Positions 44,950-55,914 of a stretch of 64,000 nucleotides of DNA are shown piece after piece (within the stretch, counting starts at the first letter, position 1; every line of letters starts with the position of its first letter). The notes under the pieces were generated by a model. It had not been told where the DNA came from and ran no database searches. It saw nothing but the letters and a program-made list of their open reading frames with translations. Origin of the DNA: Tetrapyrgos nigripes (Eukaryota; Basidiomycota; Agaricomycetes; Agaricales; Campanellaceae); assembly GCA_013368315.1 (NCBI GenBank), contig JAACJM010000015.1, positions 310,001 to 374,000 on the forward strand, written 5' to 3'. A program made the position numbers and the translations under genes.

Positions 44950-45851
44950 TTATGAAGAGTTAGCACCGACATTGGATCCCGTCGTTGAAGAGTATGGACC
45001 TCCGACTGTGTGAGGTCCACTCTCTAGCGGTGCAGTCGTAGCAGGTACAGCAGGCTTCGTCGTGCCTGGAGTGCCGGAATTGGGGTTTCCTTGCTCCGTC
45101 AGGTTATCGACATATTGTTTAGCGGCGCCGAAAGTCCTTTCGAGATGGGGTTGTACTGTCTGCTGAGCAGTAGCAGCGTAGCCTTTGGCTGTCTCAAAGG
45201 CAACAGCAGCACCTGCCGTTACTTGAGGGACGATACCTGCTGCACTACCGCCTGTGGCAGACGACGGTGTCGACTTTGAAGTGCCGTTGGTTGCACCACC
45301 AGCTCCAGCGTTTATGTACTCCTAAGTTACATCAGTATGACCGAAGCAGCACAAAAAATGCTCTTGAACTCACCTGTGCAGTTTGGACGGCATTGGTAGC
45401 CATAGCTTTCGCTTGGTTAAGATATCCTGCACCAGCTGCAGTCGCAGCGTCTACATCCTGCTTGCCTTCTGATGCAGCAGTATTTGTGATGTCTTTCGCC
45501 TGTGATTGGAGTTTATCAGTTGCAGAAGGGGGCTCGCCAGTGAACTCCTTTCCGAAGCTCTATGGGCTGCGTTAGTAAAGTTGAAAAGGAAGCAGGGCAG
45601 GTCGGACTCACCCTGGCAGCGGCAGCTGCAGTCTCGGCGGCATCATGTGCGATTTCTGTATTCTTTTCGACGGCGCGAGCAGCAGTAGCGTTGGGTGCTT
45701 CCAACTGAGCGGTGGCAGCAGTAGTTTCGAATTTTACTTGTCTAGAAGGATGTTGTGGTCAGCGAAGAAAGCTCCCTGAAAGAATTCAAACGTACTCAGC
45801 ACCAGTGGGCTCTTCAACGTTGAAAATCTTTCCTTGCTGGGGAGCGGCCAT
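44950..45851 (-). CDS. Alanine-rich LEA-like hypothetical protein, 247 aa (paralogue 1)
   Basis: Family name unknown; similar small proteins are common in mushrooms. Four exons: 45851-45796, 45741-45612, 45559-45374 and 45321-44950. The N-terminus QGKIFNVEEPTGAE and FETTAATAQLEAPNATAARA are shared with the neighbour at 46192. The middle is Ala/Lys/Glu/Gln-rich with long runs without hydrophobic core (EIAHDAAETAAAAA, DAATAAGAGYLNQAKAMA, AFETAKGYAATAQQTV), the pattern of amphipathic LEA-type or apolipoprotein-like helices. The C-terminus is Gly/Thr/Pro-rich (VPATTAPLESGPHTVGGPY). A stress-protective or lipid-surface role is inference only. The CRE plus TATA promoter supports high, regulated expression. 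Confidence 0.75.
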
Positions 45852-45936
45852 TTCGTTTACTTGGGTTGTAAAAGATGCAGTTAGATAGAAAGTAGGTGCT
45901 TTGAGTTTGAATGCAAGGGAAGAGTTCTATTCCTGT

Positions 45937-45973
45937 CTTTATATCTGTATTCGGAGTACCAGAAGTGACGTCA
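45937..45973 (-). promoter_or_regulatory. Promoter of alanine-rich paralogue 1: CRE plus TATA-like box
   Basis: TGACGTCA at 45966-45973 and TATAAAG (minus strand) at 45943-45937, 22 bp apart; the TATA box is about 86 bp upstream of the ATG at 45851. The rest of the 340-bp gap up to 46191 shows nothing else. Confidence 0.6.
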
Positions 45974-46191
45974 GGAATGAGACAGCGAAAACTTGTTGGC
46001 GCATCGTGAGGCACGATGACGACGCGATTTCAATGACGTAGACGTTCAGGAGCTTGAGGCTGGAGTGAGAAAGACGGCGTCAAACGCATCTGCAGCTGCG
46101 CCAATCCATGCGTGAAGGATTCATATTGTGTTCTATTGGCATTGCGTTCGTACTGGTACATTTGTCGTCCTTGTCTTCTTCCAAACAATAA

Positions 46192-46626
46192 TCAAAAAAA
46201 ATACCACCTGGGCCATCCCCGAATAGTATGGTGTCCACTCTCCAAAGGTGCTGTAGTCGCTGGAATGCCGGTATCAGTGCCAGTGGATTCTTTGCGACGA
46301 GCCTGTACATGAGTAGATGAACGAGAAGCGACACGTTTTCAGGAGGTTGATCAAGAAAAACTCTAACATGTATGCTCACCTTGGCCGCCTCAGCCGCCTG
46401 TTTCGCAGCAAAACCCGCAGCCTCTGCGTTCCTCTCCACCATCCTAGAACTGGACGCGTTAGGTGCTTCTACTTGAGCATTTGCAGCGGTTGTTTCAAAT
46501 CTGGCCGCGCTAAGTATGGAAAGCAGGGTGAGCTACGATGATGGTATCGAAAAAAGTCGATACCGCGTACTCGGCACCCTTGGGTTCGTCGACGTTGAAG
46601 ATTCTTCCTGTGTTTGTGTTGGACAT
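46192..46626 (-). CDS. Alanine-rich hypothetical protein, 98 aa (paralogue 2, internally shortened)
   Basis: Tandem paralogue of the gene at 44950. Three exons: 46626-46571, 46509-46380 and 46302-46192. Exons 1 and 2 are 56 and 130 nt, exactly the sizes in paralogue 1, with the same phases. The N-terminus TGRIFNVDEPKGAE and FETTAANAQVEAPNASSSR match paralogue 1. After the second intron, however, exon 3 jumps from ARRKESTGTDT directly to IPATTAPLESGHHTIRG, the C-terminal motif of paralogue 1, so the whole alanine-rich middle (about 150 residues) is gone. The last residues run through an A8 tract (WYFF then stop), so the final C-terminus may be eroded. Could be a functional short form or an early pseudogene. 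Confidence 0.65.
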
Positions 46627-46652
46627 GGTGTTTCTGTATTCTGCAAACCTTT

Positions 46653-46686
46653 CTTTTATCTACTTAAGTTTGGAGGTTTGACGTCA
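46653..46686 (-). promoter_or_regulatory. Promoter of alanine-rich paralogue 2: CRE plus TATA-like box
   Basis: TGACGTCA at 46679-46686, 18 bp from GATAAAAG (minus strand, 46660-46653), which is 26 bp upstream of the ATG. Same order as in bfg and paralogue 1. Confidence 0.55.
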
Positions 46687-47368
46687 AAGACAATGTAATG
46701 TACGACGACACAACTCCGTCAGGGTATATGTCAGAGAGGATCATCTGAGCGGTTCAGCCACTGTAAGATTAGGGACTGAAATGACAATGGAATTGAGGAT
46801 TGCATGGGTATAGAAGTCCAAACAGATGTGACCGAGTCAGTAAACAGTTGGAGAATCGAAGATGCGGGAGCAGGATAAGGATAATCAAAGTAGAGAAAGC
46901 TAAACGGAAATCAAATGACCGTAGTTTTGGTTGGGATACACAGAACCGCAAGACTGAGAAATTGAACGAGAATGAGTGACATCTATATCAGGAGCCAGAA
47001 CAGACGAGGATGGACAACAGGCAGGACAATGAGTGAAATATTGCAGAGAGCGAATGTGTGAGTGTGAGTTGAAGTGTCGAACATGAAAGCAACGATTGCA
47101 AAGGATAGAACTATAACTACTAAACACAGAGACGCAAAAGCTAGTGCAGATAACAAGAAAGAAAGTCCAAAAGAGAGCGAAAGTCGGTGTGAGAGTGACT
47201 GAGAAGGGGTAAGTAAAATCATAGACATCCGAAATACGAACACGGCCCGGAATCATAGAAAGCTAAAATACACGCATCTAGAAAAACAAACCATCCTTCA
47301 CATCAATGCACACAACCATCCAGACCAACAACCACAATGGCAGAATCTAATCCCCAACCCAAGCCCAA
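46687..47368. other. Gap between paralogue 2 and the glycogenin stop codon
   Basis: About 680 bp made of the upstream flank of paralogue 2 and the 3' flank of glycogenin. Open frames on the minus strand (about 46900-47256) overlap each other and show no family signal. Nothing else seen. Confidence 0.5.
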
Positions 47369-50300
47369 TCACCTCTGAACCGAATCCTCATCCCAAGAAC
47401 TCGCACTCATTCTCAAAAACCTCGCCAACACCTCTTCAGAACCACGTTTAAACACATCAACTCCTCGTGCGGGATCAAACACTCTAACCGGTTTCCTTGG
47501 TGGAGGCGATGCCGGCGTCAGACTTGCATCAACACCATTGATACTACTGACACCGATAGGCCCCTCAGATGGCGAGACAGGCTCTGTAGAACTAGGCAGT
47601 GACACTGATGAAGAACTATCAGAAGCTTGGCGAACTATACCTGATGACCGTGGTGACCCTACGCTCGCTCTCGTAGCTGTTCCACCCGTCGTCACAATCG
47701 TTGTCAATGGTACTGGTTGCTGTTGTGGTGCTTGTACATTCACAATCGCATTCGCATTCGGTGTCGTCCCTGTCCCTATTACAGGAGGAGAAGTGGAAGA
47801 AGGGGGAGGAGAAGAAAGTGTAATCTGAGTCTGAGTCTTCGCCACAGGACGAACAACAAGAGGAACAGCGAGAGCAGGCGCATCAGGAAACTCAAACTCA
47901 CGCGGGGAACGCAACATTTGCTGTTGTTGTTGAGTTGGCGTTGGCGGAGATCGAGTTCCTTTTGTTGGCGAGCCTGTCCCGACACCAGTGCCAGTGCTGA
48001 CTACAGGGGGCAAGGCAATAGATTCCAGTGACGGAGTCCAGCGTTTACCATTACCCTGCTGTAAAGTCAGAGACACTTTCCGAGTTCTTGGTGATATGGG
48101 CTCCTGTTGAGGACTAGCCTGCGAGGGACGAGGAGGAACCTTAATCGGCAAATCAACAGAAACTTGAATGCCCAGGCTCCTCATCTCACGAGGAGTAGTT
48201 TGAACGCCACGTACTCGATATTCTTTCTTTTTACCCTTGAAGGTATAACTAGCAGAAATCGAAGAGTTTCTTGATCTTGGAGTTGGAGTTCGTGTCCGAC
48301 TTGTCGATACGGGTGAACCTGTTTCGTTATCGCTATCTTCGACATTTCGAAAGCTTCCAGCAACAGGTTCGTCGTCATCATCTGTGTTATCTTCATCATC
48401 TCCATCTCCACTACTTCTTTCCATTCGTTCGCCCCAACTCATTTTACGATTTCTTCGGTAATCGACCAAGTCAAATGCGGCTGGAGATGCAGCTGGAGGT
48501 GCAGGAGGTTTGACAAGCCTAGAGGCGTATCGCTGGATACTTGGCACGGTATCCCAAGCATTGGCAAACGCGAGGTTGCTCGGCAACCCATGTATGGGAG
48601 CAGGAACTTGTGCTCTCGGGGGTGGTGATATCGGCTGGGGAACCGGTGCTGGTTCGGGCAAAGGGATGGGAGGAGCTTCTTCGACTGCACTAGCAAACAG
48701 TTGGGGAGGCGGCTGGTCTGAAGCAGGGAAGGCACGTCCAGGTCTTTGACGAGGCTTTCCTTCCCAAGGAAAAACGGTTTTCACTTTGCTAGCATCGGGA
48801 TTAGGAGCACCAGAATCAGACTCTCCAGTGACCTGACGGTAATGGCCTTGGAGAAGCAGAGACTCTGGTATCTGGGCAAGAGGCGGTGGTTGAAAGAATG
48901 GGCCAGGCTGAGTTGTAGGAACTCCGAATTGCTGAACCTGATCGTGAGACCTGCTGGGTTGTTGATCCCAAACATTTGGGAAATACGTGTCAGAGGGAAG
49001 GCGTCAGGAGCAGGGGTAGTCGTTGGGGGAGGTTCAATGGCAGGATTCCAGAGCATTTTCGGTGGTGAAGGAGGACGAGGAGGCTCTTTCCGACGATGGA
49101 TTTCTGGCTGGCGCTGGCCATTTTCGAAATGCTGAGGCTGATGGGAGTCATCATGAGATGTATGAATTCCTTGATCTGCAAATCGTGGAGATGGCTGTCC
49201 CTCTTGGCCATGCTGGCCAGACTGGGGCTCATGATATTGGCCACCGCGACTTTCGTGATATTGTCCACCATGACTTTCGGGATGTTGGCCACCATGACTT
49301 TCGGGATGTTGGCCACCATGACTTTCGGGATGTTGGCCACCATGACTTTCGGGACGTTGGCCACCATGACTTTCATGATATTGTCCACCATGAGTTTCGT
49401 GATGCTGCCCACTCTGTGTTTCGTGATGTTGCCCACTCTGTGTTTCGTGATGTTGCCCGCCCTGTAATTCGTGATATTGCCCGCCATAACTTTCGTGATG
49501 TTGCCCACCCTGTGTTTCGTGATGTTGCCCGCCATGACTTTCGTGATATTGGCCAGGCTGATGATGGTGGCGTTCATCGTAAGAAGCGAGAGCGCCTTGC
49601 TGCTGCTGCTGCTGCTGATCGCCTTGGAAATGATGATGCTGCTCGTGGGATAATGGGGTCTAGAAGGTTCTATAGGCCCTCCTTGCGTATCCGAAGGCCT
49701 TCGAGAAGGAGGAAGCGGCACGGAATGTAAAAGAGGGCTTGGAGGAACCGAGTTTGGACCTGGTGTTCTACGCTGAGAGGATTCGACCAAAATGTCCTCG
49801 GAATCAGGCTGTTTTGGAGGCGGAGGGGGCCTCATGAGATCCACTCGTCCTTCCAAGGGCAGACTCCTATACTCTCCTTCACCACTGACCTGGTCATGAG
49901 GCTGGAGACCGGTGGAGTTCATGCCTTCTATTGCAAGACAACGTAGGTCCTCTAGCCCCAAAGAACCTGATCCCCCCAACGGACCTACTGCAGGCGCGGA
50001 AGCTAATAGTTCCGCTCCAATCCCACTTTGTTCATCCCAAGCAGAGACATATCTTCTGACCTCGAATTCGTTGTCTGGAATAATGGACTGGGAACGGTAG
50101 TGTTTATCGTAGACATTAAACCATCTGTCTAGAAGCGAATTGTAATCGTAAGCTTGTTGTGATTCTGAAGGTGAAGAAGATTGCTGAGAAGACTGAGAGG
50201 CAAATGGTGCGCGATAGGGAATGGATTTCCAAGGTTTGTTAGGCCCAATGAAGTGGATAGCGGAAATTAGTGAGCCAAAACGTTCGTAAGCAGGGGCATA

Positions 50301-51186
50301 ACTGTAAAGAAACACGTCAGAAACCATCACGACAGATGGACAAAGGACTGAGACTGACGTGTATGCAGCTGTGGGAGTGGTATTGTAGGTAAAACTGAGT
50401 CTGTTCCAATTGTGACCCCTCCATTCGTTCAGTAGGCCTTGATCACCACCGTCCCAGGAACCTTTTGTTTTCATGAGTTGTTGGAGCTCTGAAAATTTTT
50501 CCTCGCCCGGGGAAAGGACTAAAACCCCCGAATTGAAGATATCAGGCCAGCCTACATCCGGAGCTGCGGAGAACTCGTGGGGAGTGGAGAAGAGATGAGA
50601 GAGAGGACGAATCGGAAGGACATCCGCATCGAGAAATATTACTTTGGAGTACTGGGTCAGTCGAAATACATGTAATTTGGTGAGGACAGTGTTAAGATCC
50701 GGACGACCTATCAGAGATATGAGTAAAAGACCGATGACGATGGTGATGACCTGGAATGTGGGGAAGGACGATTAGGATAGGACCTAGTTCCATCGGGAGG
50801 GTCATGTGTCCTGAGACGCGTTTGAAATACGGGATGAAGAGAAGGAAGGATATAGCCCTAGGCCAGGGTAGAAGGCGGTAGAAAGACGCGTCGAATGATA
50901 GGGTTTGAAGCGGGGAGAAACGGGGCATACCTAGTAGCTGCAAGCCCTTGTCGTTTTCCTGAGTGATAAGCTCTACGCCGATAACGACGTCAAAGGCTTT
51001 TCTGAGGAGTTTTATGCTCGAGACATCGACTGATTCTGGGGAGACTAGACAGACGGTCTGAAAGTCAACTTCTGGAGGAACTGCGGGGAAGGGGTGGACG
51101 TCGCGAAGGGCAGCGGCGAGAGCGAGGGCGCCAGGTAAATAGTGATCAGAGGTTATTAGAGTAACAAAGGCATAGGCAGATGCCAT
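47369..51186 (-). CDS. Glycogenin-like glucosyltransferase (GT8) with a long repeat-bearing tail; two apparent frameshifts
   Basis: Primer of glycogen synthesis: self-glucosylating GT8 enzyme. Also a recurrent matA neighbour in mushrooms. Exons 51186-50931, 50707-50359 and 50301-47369; the 223-nt first intron is the longest recognised here. The GT8 domain covers about residues 1-290: AYAFVTLITSDHYLPGALAL, GRPDLNTVLTKLHVFRLTQY, the metal-binding DAD (about 112-114) in VIFLDADVLP, FNSGVLVLSP, GGDQGLLNEW and IHFIGPNKPW. The tail of about 950 residues is disordered: Pro-rich, a 24-bp repeat array coding GGQHPESH-type units (49225-49560), then VFPWE (the conserved glycogenin/glycogen-synthase docking type motif) near 48770 and a Ser/Thr-rich end. 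The frame needs one extra base at the CCC run 49647-49649 and again at 48994-48996. Both sides are clearly coding. Confidence 0.87.
49225..49560. repeat. 24-bp minisatellite in the glycogenin tail, about 14 units
   Basis: Plus-strand unit ACTTTCGGGATGTTGGCCAC + CATG, 14 consecutive 24-bp units. The four central units (49273-49368) are nearly identical, the outer ones diverged. On the coding (minus) strand they give the 8-residue unit GGQHPESH or GGQHHETQ. Because the unit is a multiple of three and lacks stops, all neighbouring frames are open too, giving long shadow ORFs on both strands. Confidence 0.9.
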
Positions 51187-51476
51187 GTAAACGGAGAGAG
51201 GGGAGTTGCGAGATAATAAGTTAAGAACAAGAAGCAGAAAGGAATGAGCCGGTAAACGTATTTGATCAAAGGTGACCCTAACCCAACATTGTTGGTTCTT
51301 TTTTTTTTTTCCATACAAAGCCTAAGTAATAGCTGGACAGTATATCCATATGTGTAATATTCCATCAGAGTCAGGATATAGACACGTAAAAGAGAAAGAT
51401 TTCATTGTTTCATTGTTAGGCTCGAAAGATTTTTGATGACGTAGTGTTCAGGAATGCTTTTTCCTGACTTTCGTGT

Positions 51477-53753
51477 ATGGCCGCTCGTTTGAGGTTTTTC
51501 GGCCTGCATTCTCGCTTTAATTTCACCCATACGAGACCTAGGTTTTCATTTTCTCGCAAATCTCTTTGGCTCGTTCCCGTCGGTGGTGGTCTCCTTCTGT
51601 GCCTCGCCCCTTCTTCCCCAAAATCTCTCATATCAACCCTGATCTCTTCTCCCACTGTCATCCCCTGTCCACCTTCTACCCAAAGAAGCACAGTCCAACC
51701 CGTCATCCCGTCCCCTTCCGAAGACAATCTGACATGGAAATCTCGAATTCTCTCCATCCTTCGCAGTCGCATATGGGAACCAGTCCTTACCGCAAAGCGT
51801 TTCATATACCTATGCACTCTTTTCCTCCCTGTCATCATAACAGCGCCTATGCTTCTCGTAGGAAAGCCAGAAAAGAAGCACCAAGGTGATGGATGGGGTG
51901 CAATTTGGTGGTATGATTTTTTTGGTCAGTCGGATGGAAGCTGCGGGTCCGACGTTCATCAAGGTTTTTACTTTTTCTCTTTCTCCTTTTGTTCAATGTT
52001 CTCATTCAACTCAAGCTGTCGCAATGGGCTGCTTCACGGGCCGACCTTTTTTCTTCTCCGCTGTGCGCTAGACTGGGTGCTCTTCATTCGCATGGGAAGC
52101 CGCATTCTTTCCGGCATACAAAGAAGGTGATAGAGAGAGTCTTCCAGAGACCTTTCGAACAGGTCTTTGAAGAATTCGAAGAGCAGCCTATAGGAACAGG
52201 TGCCATCGCCCAGGTACGTTATTATATGCGCGTTTTTCCGACGCGCCTTACCGTTCGTACAGGTCTACCGTGCAACTCTCAAACAAGACCTCATACCTCC
52301 TTCCTATCTCGGGCCTCGTCGTCATAGAACATCGACGGCTGTCAGTCCGGTCATAATGCAGGATCCTTTACCTTCAGTCCCCACTGCAGCTGTCGCCATA
52401 AAGGTCCTACATCCCGGCGTGTCAAAATTAATTTCCCGAGATCTATCCATCATGTCCTTCTTCGCGCATTTTATCACCCTCTTTCCTGGCATGCAGTGGC
52501 TATCTCTCCCCGAAGAAGTTCAAGTTTTTGGGGATATGATGTTCCAGCAACTCGACTTGCGACACGAGGCTGAAAACCTCTTGACGTTTGAAGCCAACTT
52601 TGCACCTAGACGCGTCCCAGTCAACTTTCCCAGACCTTTGAAGATTTGGTCGACGAAAGAACTATTGCTAGAAGAGTACCAAAACGCGTTACCAATGGAA
52701 ACATTTTTGAAGAATGGTGGCGGACCTTTTGATGATCAAGTAGCTACCGTTGGGCTGGACGCCTTCTTGGTAGGTCCAGACTATCTCTATCTCTCATCTT
52801 TCTCTGACAATCCCATAGAACATGTTATTATTAGACAACTTTGTCCACTCCGACCTACATCCAGGAAACATCATGATCAAATTCTCCAAACCGGCATCTA
52901 CAGCCTTCTTATTGAAGAACCTTTGGAACAGCACACGAAGCTACTTCTTCCCTTCATCATCATCTTCTCAGTCAGAGCAAGACAACCTCATTCCTCCAGA
53001 CTATTCCGAATCAGATTCCATAGTCTCTCGTCTCCGCTCCTTATCCAACGACCGCTCAGCCTGGCTCCAAGAACTCGTGACCCTCCGCGAAGATGGTTAC
53101 ATCCCCGAAATCGTCTTCATCGACGCCGGCCTTGTCACCACCCTCTCCTCCACCAACCGCCGCAACTTCCTCGACCTCTTCCGCGCCCTAGCCGAATTTG
53201 ACGGATACCGAACCGGCCAACTCATGGTCGAACGCTGTCGTTCCCCCGAACTAGCCATCGATACCGAAACCTTTGCTCTCAAAATGCAACATCTCATTCT
53301 AAGCATCAAACGCAAAACCTTTAGTCTAGGTCAAATCAAAATCTCCGACATCCTAACCGAAGCTCTTAAATGCGTAAGGCAACATCGTGTCAAGATGGAA
53401 GGGGATTTCATAAACACAGTGATATCGATTTTATTGCTTGAGGGGATTGGGAGACAGTTGGATCCCGATTTGGATTTGTTTAAGAGTGCGTTGCCGATAT
53501 TGAGGCAGTTGGGAGGACAGATGGCTACGCGGGAGTCGATGAAGGAGTTGAATGATTTGCCAAAGAGTGAGCTTGGAGCGTTTTTGAAAGTTTGGGTTTG
53601 GTTGGAGGCGAGGGAGTTTATTTCGGCGTCGATTGTGAATGCGGATGATTTGGTCAAGTATGATTGGTGAGTGGGATCTGTACCTTTTTCGTGTCGGGGT
53701 TTGGGTGCTCATCATACGTTGTTTGTTCATGCAGGCTCACGTTTAGCGTATAA
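51477..53753 (+). CDS. UbiB/ABC1-family atypical kinase (yeast YPL109c/Cqd1 type), about 685 aa; one apparent frameshift
   Basis: Mitochondrial inner-membrane ABC1/ADCK protein; the yeast relative affects coenzyme Q distribution and phospholipids. Another known matA-linked gene of mushrooms. Exons 51477-51963, 52016-52213, 52263-52769, 52819-53666 and 53735-53753. N-terminal Arg/Phe-rich presequence and two hydrophobic segments (WLVPVGGGLLLCL; IYLCTLFLPVIITAPMLLVG). Kinase marks: KLSQWAASRADL (family KxGQ motif, here KLSQ), GTGAIAQVYRA in place of the P-loop, AVAIKVLHPGV, HSDLHPGN (407-414) and FIDAGLV. At the T7 run 51917-51923 one T too many breaks the frame (WWYDF then LVSRMEAAGPTFIK). Removing it makes the exon end in phase. 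The last exon shows a sharp C-rich to G-rich codon shift near 53380. Confidence 0.88.
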
Positions 53754-54730
53754 GTCATTCGACAAGGACTGGTTAGATGTCTTTTTCCGGCAGAAAAGGA
53801 TTCTTAGAACACGTATAGAAGATTCTGTCTTTACCGCCTCTGTACCTTATGAGTATTTTAGATGCACCCTAATGATGCACTAACGGCAAGTCGTATGACG
53901 CCGTATCTGGTTGTTATTTCAGTGGAGGCGCAATTAGTTGGCTGCATGGGTTTCAGCTAGTTGAAGTAACACATTGCATTCCGTAAAAAATAGCTCAGAC
54001 ACTACATCCTATAGCTAATGGTCACTAACGCCTTTGTGTCGCACAGACATCCAAACCAGTACATAGAGGTCACGTCGTTGAAAAGCCCCAAAGTTCCTTC
54101 GACCCCTTCTGCTAGCTCCCGTATTTGCTCATCTTTCAGGCCTCCTCACCTGAACTCGCTTCGAAACCAGCTCGTTAAAGAGCGTCAACAAAGGCGTCTA
54201 CTATTCGACTCCGTTATTAGGCTCCAACTTTGCTCCTCCAGTGGCCGGATTGAGCACAGACTCGTTGGTTTCGGACAGCTATTACGTTTCGGGTTCATCC
54301 TCATCATCGGGATCAGAATCAGAGCAGATGTTCGGTGTAGGTGTTGTGCTTGCATATCGCGGTGCATTTCTGTCAGCTATTCATCTCTTTTGGGCGACGC
54401 GCACATATCCCATGATACCACTGTTGTAATGTGCTCGTTTCAATCTTTGGACAATGTTGATACCAGTAGTGTACGTATAGCATGATAATAGTCCATCTGG
54501 ATACATTTCGTCAGTACGCATTTTGACGAATAAAACTAGAGAAAGGAACATAAATTCGACCTTTTAGACAGTATTTGTCGCGCTTGTAGCTTGAAGCATC
54601 TGTGAGAGCGCTTTCTTTCAATTTGATCTTTTCTGTTTGAGAATTTGTTGCTTTGTCTAGTTGTTGACCAGTCCCTCAATCTCTGCTGCACGGGCGCGTT
54701 ACATACCGCAACTATCATGTATTCTTGACC
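53754..54730. other. Unassigned region between the ABC1 kinase and REV7
   Basis: About 975 bp. One plus-strand frame is open at 54018-54485 and another at 54241-54429 (Ser-rich, VSGSSSSSGSESEQ), with possible AG acceptors at 54139 and 54240, so a small spliced gene is conceivable. The frames do not join with good donors and show no family, so I leave it uncalled. Confidence 0.4.
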
Positions 54731-55802
54731 ATGTCCAACAATCCTCTCACTTTCAACCGTATGTGACCACTCAAACCTTTCCGCTATTGTTTCAAACAGC
54801 CTTCTCAGAAACCGTCCGTGGAATCGCCGAGTTCAGTGAGTTCTCTAGCGCTTGACATCCAGTCTTCAATCCGACTCCCGGCCCCAAACAAAGTCGAGGT
54901 TGCCATCCACACCATCCTCTACGTCCGACAGATTTATCCCGCAGAAATATTTGTTCGTCGCAAGAAATACGACACTCCCGTGTTCCAGTCTAGACATCCT
55001 GCTCTAAACGAGTACATCTCAGGCGCAGTGAAGGCTATCACAGATGAGTTGATTTTGGTGCGTCTTTCGAACTGAGGCCATGTCTTGTGGTGTACGTTGG
55101 GTAGATATTGACTTGATGAACATCATGCAGGGAAATGTTGACAAGGTCGTCGTGGTCATCAAAGACAAGGGAGATGTTGCCCTTGAGAGGTTTATCTTTT
55201 CGGTGGAAACGATGATCCAAGTGGAGAATTTTAACAAAGATACGAGGTGTGCTTTATCTTTCTAAATGACTCGTGTTTTCTTGGGGTTCTGACCACCAGT
55301 CAAATCAGTGTAGAAAATGCAATGACACCCTTGTCTCTTGGACAGTACTTTCGCTCTTTCCTCGTCAAACTGTGTATGGTTGAAGCGCAACTTGGACAAA
55401 TGTATCTGGGAGGTTAGTTGGTTCTGCAGAGGCCGATTGCCGTTTATGAGACTATTTCTGCAGAGGATGTATCCTTCGCCATAGTCATTGAACTGAAGGA
55501 CGATAAACCGCCAACAGGTTCAAATCCCAAGGTATGTAACGTATCAATCTCTTATTGACTTCATTGCTAGCTGTAACTCTGCTAGGAACCTCCACCTTGG
55601 GTACCTGCAGAAGGGCAGCATACTACATCAGGAGCTGGAGATGATGCGGAATTGCATGTAATACGAGCTGTGAATACAGGAATTATAAATGTGAGTTTAT
55701 CACCACGGCAATGACGCTTAGCGACTTGGTTCTGAATGCTACCAGCTATCTCTTGTTGTGCAAGAATCCGAAGAAAAATTACATAGAGAAAGAGAGAAGT
55801 GA
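54731..55802 (+). CDS. REV7: REV7/MAD2B HORMA-domain protein, 228 aa
   Basis: Accessory subunit of DNA polymerase zeta in translesion synthesis, and a general HORMA adaptor. Eight exons: 54731-54758, 54800-54835, 54894-55057, 55131-55246, 55300-55412, 55464-55531, 55586-55690 and 55746-55802. HORMA blocks: FSETVRGIAEFIEVAIHTIL, YVRQIYPAEIFVRRKKYDTP, VFQSRHPALNEYISGAVKAI, VVVIKDKGDVALERFIFSVE. The seat-belt part carries FAIVIELKDDKPP, PWVPAE and a short C-terminal helix. The length fits fungal REV7. The gene shares its 3' flank with SNX4 (112 bp between stops). Confidence 0.9.
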
Positions 55803-55914
55803 GGGCAAGCACCAGTGTGAATGCGATATCGTGTCCATTATGGAAGCGTAGAGCCTCGATGCGTATTGTACAGTGGCTGAAAATACATAGAGTATGCCTA
55901 TATCACTGAGTCCG

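Noticed and set aside
49023..49730. Long plus-strand ORFs of 123-235 codons across the 24-bp repeats
   Set aside because: They are by-products of the stop-free minisatellite; the minus-strand frame continues the glycogenin tail.
50708..50930. Coding-like open frame inside the glycogenin first intron
   Set aside because: Its length is not a multiple of three, and the GT8 motif ELLG-RPDLN is continuous only when it is removed.
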